Below are positions 1-4,730 of a DNA stretch of 5,295 bases, one piece after another. The position numbers were made by a program, and so were the translations under genes. Origin of the DNA: CAYMLQ01 sp964390795 (GTDB lineage: Bacteria; Verrucomicrobiota; Kiritimatiellia; RFP12; UBA1067); the NCBI GenBank assembly GCA_964390795.1, contig CAYMLQ010000387.1, forward strand, positions 1-5,295, given 5' to 3'. The notes under the pieces were generated by a model. That model searched no databases, was not told the origin of the DNA, and saw only the letters and a list, made by a program, of their open reading frames with translations. Within the stretch, counting starts at the first letter, position 1. Each line of letters begins with the position of its first letter.

Positions 1-51
1 CGCGAACTCGCGCAGGACCGGGCTCGCACTGATGTCACTCAAACGGCTCAT
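1..51 (-). CDS. 5' end of next gene in the head block (partial; possible major capsid protein)
   Basis: Only the first 17 codons are in the window, reading MSRLSDISASPVLREFA and running off the left edge with no stop. The ATG at 51-49 overlaps the TGA of the upstream glycosyltransferase gene in an ATGA arrangement. A GGGAG ribosome-binding site (59-63) sits 7 nt upstream, inside the end of that gene, so start and coupling are well supported. Too little sequence remains to identify a family. Its position just after scaffold-like and decoration-like genes is where tailed phages usually carry the major capsid gene, so that product is a positional guess only. Confidence 0.65.
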   Translation of the reverse strand, partial: MSRLSDISASPVLREFA

Positions 52-734
52 TTTCGTTCTCCCTCATTCTCGTTCCCCGGAACACCCCCCGCCCGCAGGT
101 CGAGGTATCTCGACCTCGCGGCCATCGGGCCGGTCTCCCGGGAAGACCAGCCCGCGGTCGTCGTGTAGGCCATCACCTCGGGCCGGTAGATTTTCACTCC
201 GCAGCCCCTGACCGCCATGCACAGAACAGACTCGTAGCACAAACTCACTCCGCCTTCGCGCGGCCCGCCGGTGGGGTTGGCCGCCAGTATCGCGAAAGCG
301 TTCAGCAGAAAACCGGTCTTGGCGAGCGCGGCCCGGTACAGCACGGCGTGGGTGCCCCAGAACTTGGGTTTCACCTCATACCAGCCGCCTTCGGTACGCC
401 CGCCGAGACATTCCGTCTCCGCGCCCAAAAGCACGATTCCTGCGTCGGCAGGGAGTGTCGACAGGTCGGCCTCACCCTGACCGGCGTCGTAACGCGCGGC
501 GTCATCCTCGAAGACGGTCACGTCCGTGTCCGGCCCGAGGCTGTCCCGCACCGCGAACAGATGCGCCAACGCGCACCCGCGCACCGCGCAGCTTGCGGCG
601 TCCGCCTCCCAGCGCGGCACGACCGGGGCCGCGACGCTCAAAGCGCCGCCGAACCGGTCGTACAGATCCGCGACGTTCCTCGCGCGTTCGGCGCGGGAAC
701 CGTCGTGTATCACCTTGAAAACGGAGTTACCCAT
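48..734 (-). CDS. Glycosyltransferase family 25-like protein
   Basis: This 228-residue protein resembles family GT25 (the LPS-biosynthesis galactosyltransferase type), which transfers a sugar from a nucleotide-sugar donor. Visible features in order are an Arg-rich helix near residues 14-20 (RAERARN), a GCALAH motif at 53-58 matching the family's GC-x-x-SH element, the acidic VFEDDA motif at 74-79 (usually the metal/nucleotide-sugar site), GIVLLGAE at 99-106, and WGTHAVLYRAAL at 127-138. No signal peptide or membrane segment is seen, so it is probably cytoplasmic. The ATG at 734 is chosen because a GAGGTGA site (740-746) lies 5 nt upstream and overlaps the stop of D2; an in-frame GTG at 743 lies inside that site. 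Its last codons hold the ribosome-binding site of the next gene. Placed directly after the fibre gene D2, it could modify D2, another virion protein or host surface sugar. The family call is by motif only. Confidence 0.75.
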   Translation of the reverse strand: MGNSVFKVIHDGSRAERARNVADLYDRFGGALSVAAPVVPRWEADAASCAVRGCALAHLFAVRDSLGPDTDVTVFEDDAARYDAGQGEADLSTLPADAGIVLLGAETECLGGRTEGGWYEVKPKFWGTHAVLYRAALAKTGFLLNAFAILAANPTGGPREGGVSLCYESVLCMAVRGCGVKIYRPEVMAYTTTAGWSSRETGPMAARSRYLDLRAGGVPGNENEGERK

Positions 735-739
735 AGGCC

Positions 740-746
740 TCACCTC
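740..746 (-). promoter_or_regulatory. Ribosome-binding site overlapping the D2 stop codon
   Basis: GAGGTGA on the minus strand matches the anti-Shine-Dalgarno very well. It lies 5 nt before the glycosyltransferase ATG and overlaps the TGA of D2 (745-747). The overlap fixes the start at 734 and suggests translational coupling of fibre and glycosyltransferase. Confidence 0.75.
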
Positions 747-1698
747 ACGTCAGCGGCAGCGTGCAGGATTTGACGTACCCGTATACGTTCGCGTAGATCA
801 CCACGGCCAATCCATCGCCGCTCAGGGACGCGGTCCACATGTTGGGCGGCAAGGTCCCTTCCGGGTTGTTGAACTCGGGAGCTAAGCCCGCGGACGGCGC
901 GGTCGAAGGACCGAACGACAGCATGGCCGCACCGCACTGCTGGACCGATATCCGCCCGTAGGAGTACGCGGGGTAGCCCGCCGCGATCTCCAGGCGCGAA
1001 TCGCCGAAGGCCGATGCCCCGTTGCCAAGCGCGGCCGACCGCATACCGGAAGCGTAAGAATACGCACCGAACGCGCAGCCGCCGCTCCCGGTTGCCGAAG
1101 ACCCCGCACCATACGCGCACGCGTCATTCGCGTTGGCCGAGGCGTGGTAACCGAACGCGGTTGCAGTGGGGCCCGCCGCCGAAGCGGTCGAGCCGCCCGA
1201 GAGACTGCCTGTATCCGGATTCTCTGCAAGCCCAGCACCGGGAGCGCCCGCGGGACCTTGAGGTCCAACCGCTCCGCCCGGGCCCTGCGGCCCGGGCGTC
1301 CCCGCCCCACCGCCGCCGACAGCGACAGGGCGCAGCAGCACGCGCTGCCCCTCCACGCCCGTCTCCTCGGCGATGCCGACAGGAACAGCCGAACCGGACA
1401 GTGTGCCCGCCTCCACGCGTCCGTCGCCCGCCGACACCAGAAGCGAGCCCGCCTGGCACGCGCCCTTGAGCGCGATCCGGCAGTTCGCCGCGGAAGACAG
1501 CGGCACCACGCCGCACAGATAGCCCTCGAACGCGCCGCACGCCACCACATAGGGTGCGATGTCCGACACACCGCTGGGCTTGACCGCCTTGCCCGCCGAG
1601 GACAGTTTCACGAGCAGGCCCGTGGCCGCCGACAGGTTCTCCCCCGCCACAAAAGCTAGGGCGCCGCACTTGCAATCGCCCTGAACAAGATTCATCAT
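745..1698 (-). CDS. Decoration-like protein (D2) fused to collagen-like and YadA-head-like repeats; putative capsid fibre
   Basis: This 317-residue protein is a mosaic. Residues 1-127 form a small beta-rich domain that resembles D1 upstream: D2 RIALKGACQAGSLLV and GVEGQRVLLRP match D1 RLPLSGTCAIGDALFV and GVDGQEVLCRP. This type resembles phage head-decoration (DUF2190-like) proteins. A Gly-rich linker follows, then eight uninterrupted Gly-X-Y triplets at 133-156. Residues 170-232 form an Ala/Gly/Ser repeat in which A-F/Y/L-G recurs with its Gly at 183, 197, 211 and 225, exactly 14 residues apart, as in the YadA/trimeric-autotransporter head beta-roll. Residues 233-317 are an unrecognised C-terminal domain. 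The ATG at 1698 is set by GGAGG (1705-1709) 6 nt upstream; a second ATG follows at 1695. No signal peptide or membrane anchor is seen, which fits a virion protein rather than a secreted adhesin. A trimeric fibre bound to the capsid through its N-terminus is the inferred role. Confidence 0.8.
   Translation of the reverse strand: MMNLVQGDCKCGALAFVAGENLSAATGLLVKLSSAGKAVKPSGVSDIAPYVVACGAFEGYLCGVVPLSSAANCRIALKGACQAGSLLVSAGDGRVEAGTLSGSAVPVGIAEETGVEGQRVLLRPVAVGGGGAGTPGPQGPGGAVGPQGPAGAPGAGLAENPDTGSLSGGSTASAAGPTATAFGYHASANANDACAYGAGSSATGSGGCAFGAYSYASGMRSAALGNGASAFGDSRLEIAAGYPAYSYGRISVQQCGAAMLSFGPSTAPSAGLAPEFNNPEGTLPPNMWTASLSGDGLAVVIYANVYGYVKSCTLPLT
1003..1191 (-). repeat. Region encoding YadA-head-like 14-residue repeats of D2
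   Basis: Codons for residues 170-232 of D2. Four units align with Gly at 183, 197, 211 and 225, preceded by AF, AY, AF and AL; a half-unit ends at Gly 232. Position -3 from the Gly holds Thr180, Cys194, Cys208 and Ala222, so the two cysteines would stack on neighbouring coils of a beta-roll. The period and composition match YadA head repeats; the fold is inferred. Confidence 0.7.
1231..1302 (-). repeat. Collagen-like Gly-X-Y segment of D2
   Basis: Codons for residues 133-156 give eight consecutive Gly-X-Y triplets rich in Pro, Gln and Ala (starting GTPGPQGPG). Such segments form or nucleate trimeric triple helices and are common in phage fibres. It contains one Thr and no Lys or Ser, which limits possible sugar attachment within the segment itself. 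Confidence 0.85.
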
Positions 1699-1726
1699 TG
1701 GAAACCTCCATTCATCGGCCGTACGC

Positions 1727-2131
1727 TCACGCGCCGGCGGGAACAACCCACTTCATCAGATGCGGTCGGCACAGGACCTCCTGCCCGTCCACACCCGCCT
1801 CGACCGCAAACGCCACACTCACGTTGCCGTCAGCGGGCACCGCCTTCTTCTCCACCTTTCCGTCGGCACGCACAAAGAGCGCGTCGCCGATCGCGCACGT
1901 GCCGCTCAGCGGCAGGCGCGTCATGTTGAACGGGTCGAGAGGTAACAGGCTCGCGTTGGCCGGGTCCGCGTCGAGCACCTGGTAATACGGCCCGAACGGG
2001 ACCGTATCGCCGGGCGGCACAGCCTCCGGCTTGCCCGTCGTCCCGTTCGCGGCCAGCCGGGCGAGACGCCCGACGACCGCGCCGTTCGTCTTCGCCACGA
2101 ACAGCCCCGCAACAATGTCAGACAGCACCAT
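1727..2131 (-). CDS. Small capsid-decoration-like protein (D1)
   Basis: This 134-residue, beta-rich protein starts MVLSDIVAGLF. Its C-terminal half (residues 72-128) has the pattern of phage head-decoration or DUF2190-like proteins: a Gly-Asp turn (IGDALFVRADGKV), then NVSVAFAVEAGVDGQEVLCRP. The same pattern recurs in residues 74-124 of D2, making the two paralogous. The start at 2131 is set by GGAGG (2138-2142) 6 nt upstream; the frame is open further upstream to 2221, but that part overlaps the end of the scaffold-like gene. The gap to D2 is 28 nt and to the scaffold-like gene 38 nt, so all are likely one transcript. A role in stabilising or decorating the head shell is inferred from family resemblance and position between scaffold and the presumed capsid gene. 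Confidence 0.75.
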   Translation of the reverse strand: MVLSDIVAGLFVAKTNGAVVGRLARLAANGTTGKPEAVPPGDTVPFGPYYQVLDADPANASLLPLDPFNMTRLPLSGTCAIGDALFVRADGKVEKKAVPADGNVSVAFAVEAGVDGQEVLCRPHLMKWVVPAGA

Positions 2132-2169
2132 TTCACACCTCCGGGTTCGCACCCACGCACCTTTGACGC

Positions 2170-2661
2170 TTAACCGACAATCTCCTGCTCGGCCAGGCGG
2201 AAGGCCGCCGTGAACGAACACCCGTCGCGCCGGGCGATCTCCTGCGCGCGGTTGCGCAGCTTCGCCGCGCGGTCCACGCCGCCCGCGCCGCCCTTCTCCG
2301 CCACAGCCGGCTTCGCGGCAGCGCGGTTGTGCAGCGGCTGGGGCTGAGCCGGAGCGCCTGCGGGCTTGACCTCGGGAGCGGGCTTTGAGCGCTCGCGCAT
2401 CCGGTTGAGGATGCCGACAGCCGCCTCGCGGTTCTCCAGCAACTGCCCGCGCCAGAACGCGCGGTCATCATTCGGGATCACATCGGAAAAGCCCTCGACA
2501 TCCTTGTCAGCCAAGGAGTCCTCGGTCTTCAGGCACTGCTCCAGCAGAACCTCGTTCTTGGCGCGTTCCAACGCCAGAGCCTCTTGCAACGAAGCGATTT
2601 CCCCGTTGAGGGCGTTCACATCAGCGCCGCCGGCGGCGGGCGCAACTGCGGGATTCGGCAT
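2170..2661 (-). CDS. Scaffold-like coiled-coil protein, resembling the C-terminal part of Mu-type head proteases
   Basis: The 163-residue product has an Ala/Gly/Pro-rich N-terminus (1-14), a predicted coiled-coil helix (about 15-50), a segment DVIPNDDRAFWRGQLLENRE (60-79) continuing as a helix to about 90, a Pro/Ala linker (92-128) and a basic C-terminal helix (130-162) ending CSFTAAFRLAEQEI. The middle segment and the final 'xSFxxAxRLAxxE' style helix resemble the scaffold-like C-terminal tails of Mu-type (gpI-like) head maturation proteases, as I remember them. No protease domain is present here and none lies upstream in the window. The ATG at 2661 is set by GGAGG (2668-2672) 6 nt upstream. 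It is first in the left-hand block, ahead of two decoration-like genes, which fits a head-assembly scaffold. The family call is an inference. Confidence 0.65.
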   Translation of the reverse strand: MPNPAVAPAAGGADVNALNGEIASLQEALALERAKNEVLLEQCLKTEDSLADKDVEGFSDVIPNDDRAFWRGQLLENREAAVGILNRMRERSKPAPEVKPAGAPAQPQPLHNRAAAKPAVAEKGGAGGVDRAAKLRNRAQEIARRDGCSFTAAFRLAEQEIVG

Positions 2662-2698
2662 CTTCTACCTCCAGTTCGGTTTTGCGGCCGCGCAAGCG

Positions 2699-2727
2699 CC
2701 ACGGCGCGGCACGTTACCGCGCCATGG
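2699..2727 (-). repeat. Strong inverted repeat / hairpin between the two gene blocks
   Basis: On the minus strand CCATGGCGCGG is followed by a 7-nt spacer (TAACGTG) and CCGCGCCGTGG, an 11-bp stem with a single G-U pair. It lies in the 150-nt non-coding gap between paralogue A and the scaffold-like gene, downstream of the probable terminator. No T-run follows on either strand, so it is not a standard intrinsic terminator. It could be a leader-RNA hairpin of the structural transcript or an operator. Confidence 0.6.
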
Positions 2728-2761
2728 CAAGGAGTACGCGACACTGCCTTTCACACTACGC

Positions 2762-2796
2762 AAAAAACCGACATTTCCTGTCTCCGAAATCTGTCG
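2762..2796 (-). terminator. Probable intrinsic terminator after paralogue A
   Basis: Starting 15 nt after the TAG of paralogue A, the minus strand reads CGACA-GA-TTTC, an 8-nt loop (GGAGACAG), then GAAA-TGTCG, followed by G and six Ts (2767-2762). That makes a 9-bp stem with a 2-nt bulge and a U-tract. It would end the ParB-like/B/A transcript and separate it from the structural genes. I see no convincing -35/-10 promoter between it and the scaffold-like gene. Confidence 0.6.
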
Positions 2797-2811
2797 CAGC
2801 CAACCGCTTCG

Positions 2812-3495
2812 CTACGCCTGGAGATACCGCATCTTTGAGATGTCGGGCGGATCGGGCGGGATCTCCACGCCCTCGCCCGTGAACGGGTAATAGCGCTCGA
2901 TCTCGATCTTGACCGCTCCTCCGCCACCGGGCACAGGCCGCTGGGGCTTCACCTGCAATTTACCCGTTTCAAGGCTCAAATACCCCTTTCCGACATCCAG
3001 AAGGTACTTGCCGCCAATCGCGACGATCCTAGAGCCGCCCATCCCGAGCCGCCACTTCGAGGGACTCCCGATGGGATAGGCCTTACCGCCTAACTTGATC
3101 CCGAGCTGGCCGTCGGGCAACACGCACAGGACTTTGGTGCTGCCGATACGGACTAGCTTGCCGTTCATCATGACGCAGATCCCGCCGCCGACATTGACAA
3201 CCGTTCCCTCGTCCGGCGGCGATGGCGCCCGGATCGACGCGGCCGACGGGCCTTCCGACGAGGCGGAACCGGCCCCTTTGCCTGTGCCGGACCACCCGCC
3301 CCCGGCCCTTTCTTTGGCATTGAGCCGCCGGGCGAGCAGCGCGGCCGCCCGGGCCTCATCCGTCCAGCCGGTGTTGGCCAGACGTCCGAGTGCCGCCGCC
3401 TCAACGCGGTTACACATCGCCTCACGCCGCTTGCGCCGCTCCGCGCACCCGGCGCAGCAACAACCCTTTTTGTGACAATCAGATTTTTCATCCAT
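2812..3495 (-). CDS. Protein of unknown function, paralogue A, with Cys-rich N-terminus
   Basis: I do not recognise this 227-residue family. The N-terminus has a cysteine cluster (Cys7, His8, Cys12-14, Cys17, then Cys28) set in a basic stretch (ERRKRRE, 19-25), suggestive of metal binding. A helix with WTDEARA (44-50) follows, then a low-complexity Gly/Ser/Ala linker (64-95). Residues 97-182 are rich in short Gly-bounded strands (VMMNGKLVRIGSTKVLCVLPDG) ending in a LETGKL motif (175-180). The tail reads YYPFTGEGVEIP. The linker-to-tail part aligns end to end with the product of the adjacent gene B. Start 3495 is chosen because AAGGAGG (3501-3507) lies 5 nt upstream; the frame is open to 3567, but that would overlap gene B. 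The 25-nt gap to B and the terminator after it make A the last gene of the block. No signal peptide or membrane segment is seen. Confidence 0.75.
   Translation of the reverse strand: MDEKSDCHKKGCCCAGCAERRKRREAMCNRVEAAALGRLANTGWTDEARAAALLARRLNAKERAGGGWSGTGKGAGSASSEGPSAASIRAPSPPDEGTVVNVGGGICVMMNGKLVRIGSTKVLCVLPDGQLGIKLGGKAYPIGSPSKWRLGMGGSRIVAIGGKYLLDVGKGYLSLETGKLQVKPQRPVPGGGGAVKIEIERYYPFTGEGVEIPPDPPDISKMRYLQA
3347..3366 (-). repeat. 20-nt direct repeat copy 2 (inside paralogue A)
   Basis: Matches 4026-4045 except for one base, a synonymous Ala codon change (GCC for GCG). It encodes the WTDEAR segment of paralogue A (residues 44-49). Confidence 0.7.
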
Positions 3496-3500
3496 AGCGA

Positions 3501-3507
3501 CCTCCTT
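3501..3507 (-). promoter_or_regulatory. Ribosome-binding site deciding the start of paralogue A
   Basis: A near-ideal AAGGAGG lies 5 nt before the ATG at 3495. It selects this start over in-frame ATG codons upstream and trims 24 residues from the longest open frame. Confidence 0.75.
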
Positions 3508-3520
3508 CGCACGATCTCCC

Positions 3521-4024
3521 TCAATACTGAATCCCGCTATCGTCATCGGCCGCGCGTCCCGTCTCATCCGGAATCGGCACGCCCGCGCCGAGGAAAGGCA
3601 TGCGCACCGCGACCGGCAGCCCAGACGTGCGGCTGACCAGGGTGGCGTTGAGCTGGTCGGGCAGCGACTTCGGTTCGCCGGTCTCCAGATCGATCATGTC
3701 CCCGACGGCAAGGCTGATGACCCGCCTGCCGCCAACGTCCTCGACCGTCGACCTGCCGCCGATCAGCGTCATCGGGTCATCGACCGGATAAGCGCGTCCG
3801 TTGCGCTTCACCGCGATCCGCCCGTCAGGCAGCATCACAAGCGCCTTGGAGCTGCCCAGCCGTACAGGAACCCCGTTCCGCATCACGGCGAACCCGTCCT
3901 TGCTCGGCACGACCATCCCCTCGCGCGGGGGAGCGGCCGAGACGCCCGGAGTGCGGGGCGGCGACGGCGGCCTCACGACCTTGCCCCGCATGGCGGACTT
4001 CATCCGGCGCACCATCAGAGACAC
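3521..4024 (-). CDS. Protein of unknown function, paralogue B (start uncertain)
   Basis: From the GTG at 4024 this gives 167 residues aligning with paralogue A: VMRNGVPVRLGSSKALVMLP matches A's VMMNGKLVRIGSTKVLCVLP, IDLETGE matches LSLETGK, and PFLGAGVPIP matches PFTGEGVEIP. It is beta-rich with a Pro-rich N-terminal linker (16-34) and an acidic tail; no known domain is recognised. The chosen GTG lies 10 nt after the ParB-like stop, with GAGG about 8 nt upstream, which would couple the two genes. An ATG at 4015 is possible. The frame stays open to a TTG at 4225 (234 residues) and also holds an ATG at 4132, both inside the ParB-like gene and lacking clear ribosome-binding sites. Similarity to A extends upstream to WTDEAR (4028-4045), so a longer product is not excluded. 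Unlike A, it has no Cys cluster. Confidence 0.65.
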   Translation of the reverse strand: MSLMVRRMKSAMRGKVVRPPSPPRTPGVSAAPPREGMVVPSKDGFAVMRNGVPVRLGSSKALVMLPDGRIAVKRNGRAYPVDDPMTLIGGRSTVEDVGGRRVISLAVGDMIDLETGEPKSLPDQLNATLVSRTSGLPVAVRMPFLGAGVPIPDETGRAADDDSGIQY

Positions 4025-4025
4025 G

Positions 4026-4045
4026 GCCCGCGCCTCATCCGTCCA
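4026..4045 (-). repeat. 20-nt direct repeat copy 1 (ParB-like/B junction)
   Basis: The minus strand reads TGGACGGATGAGGCGCGGGC. The same block, with one base different, occurs inside paralogue A at 3347-3366. Here it contains the stop codon of the ParB-like gene; read in the B frame it encodes WTDEAR. Similarity to A continues leftward but I see little on the right, so this is the edge of the duplicated unit. Confidence 0.7.
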
Positions 4046-4649
4046 TCGCCCGTTTCTTGGCGCTCTTCCCGTTGTGTGTGTCCCACCCGATGATGATCGC
4101 GCCGCGCTCGCCGAACTCGATCCACCCGACATCGGCCAGCGCCGCGCCGATCCCGTTGCCGTCCGCTCCCTTGCGTTCCGCCGCGTCCCTCCAACTTGCA
4201 ACCGTTGCAAGTTGAGTTCCGACAAAAGTGTGACTTACGCCTACCAACTGCGCCACCGCGTTTGCAGCCGGAACCTCACCCAAACCCAGCGCGATCCGGT
4301 GTTTATACGCCACCATCACCGAGTTGCGCTTGTCCGCCACCGTCCGCCTTAACCCGTGCGCAGCGTTCGCCGTCAGCGCATAGGTCAGCGCGTCCACGAA
4401 CTCGCCCTCTCGCACCTCAGCAGCCACGCGCTTCTTGCCCTGTTGCCGCGCCATCGCCACGCGGTGGAACCCGTCGGCAAGCCTGTACTTCCCGTCGGCA
4501 CCGAGGAACACGACCACCGGCGGGAATACCGCCCCGCGTTCGGACTCCGCCTCCGCATACTCCCTCACCGTGTCCATGTCGAGCGCCGCCCGCGTCTGAA
4601 GCCCTTCAGTGTCGATCTTCACCAATTCGATGTGCAGTACCTTAGCCAT
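4035..4649 (-). CDS. ParB-like protein (ParB/Srx N-terminal domain plus helix-turn-helix)
   Basis: The 204-residue product has a ParB-type N-terminal domain (about 4-98). FPPVVVF (42-48) leads to DGKYRLADGFHR (52-63), the ParB box-II-type G-x-H-R motif that in ParB relatives contacts nucleotide or phosphate. Residues 128-150 (AVAQLVGVSHTFVGTQLATV) look like the ParB helix-turn-helix for DNA binding. The C-terminal 45 residues are not recognised and lack the usual dimerisation domain. Stand-alone ParB-like proteins are common in phages as regulators or nuclease-like proteins; segregation is unlikely because no ParA is visible. The ATG at 4649 is set by AAGGAG (4656-4661) 6 nt upstream. The last codons and the TGA fall in a DNA block shared with paralogue A, suggesting the native C-terminus was replaced. 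Inverted repeats upstream and inside the gene are candidate targets. Confidence 0.8.
   Translation of the reverse strand: MAKVLHIELVKIDTEGLQTRAALDMDTVREYAEAESERGAVFPPVVVFLGADGKYRLADGFHRVAMARQQGKKRVAAEVREGEFVDALTYALTANAAHGLRRTVADKRNSVMVAYKHRIALGLGEVPAANAVAQLVGVSHTFVGTQLATVASWRDAAERKGADGNGIGAALADVGWIEFGERGAIIIGWDTHNGKSAKKRAMDG
4192..4214. repeat. Perfect 11-bp-arm inverted repeat inside the ParB-like gene
   Basis: The plus strand reads CAACTTGCAAC, a single C, then GTTGCAAGTTG. The arms are perfect complements around a one-base centre. It falls in the codons for QLATVAS, at the end of the predicted helix-turn-helix of the ParB-like protein. Such length and perfection in a coding region is unusual; it could be a protein-binding site or a short mRNA hairpin. 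Confidence 0.7.
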
Positions 4650-4673
4650 ATCTGTCTCCTTATTTTCTCTCCT

Positions 4674-4683
4674 TCAACGTTGA
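4674..4683. repeat. 10-nt perfect palindrome upstream of the ParB-like gene
   Basis: TCAACGTTGA lies 24 nt upstream of the ParB-like start codon, just before its ribosome-binding site. Its CAAC-GTTG core resembles the centre of the 4192-4214 repeat (CAAC-C-GTTG). An operator role is possible but unproven. Confidence 0.4.
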
Positions 4684-4730
4684 GCGTTCTCATCTTCTTC
4701 GGGCGTCAGCCCCAACCCCAAAAGCGGAGT

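Noticed and set aside
271..1659. Several long plus-strand open frames opposite D2 and the glycosyltransferase
   Set aside because: They are Arg/Pro/Ala-rich, lack ribosome-binding sites and lie antisense to genes with recognisable domains. High GC keeps such frames open by chance.
745..1711. Alternative minus-strand frames within D2, Arg- and Gly-rich
   Set aside because: The D2 frame has the collagen triplets, 14-residue repeats and a good ribosome-binding site; the others show none.
2133..2471. Alternative minus-strand frame over the scaffold-like gene
   Set aside because: Composition is low-complexity Arg/Ser/Ala with no start signal, and the other frame has a perfect GGAGG-spaced start and heptad-like helices.
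4023..4038. ATGA start-stop overlap at the end of the ParB-like gene
   Set aside because: The ATG at 4038-4036 overlaps the TGA, but its frame closes after seven codons and is not the B frame, so it cannot be the start of B.
4192..4214. Canonical chromosomal parS site
   Set aside because: The sequence does not match the parS consensus (TGTTNCACGTGAAACA); only a palindromic nature is shared.
4701..4713. Small hairpin GGGC-TGAC-GCCC (minus strand) in the gap before the ParB-like gene
   Set aside because: A 4-bp stem is expected by chance at this GC content.
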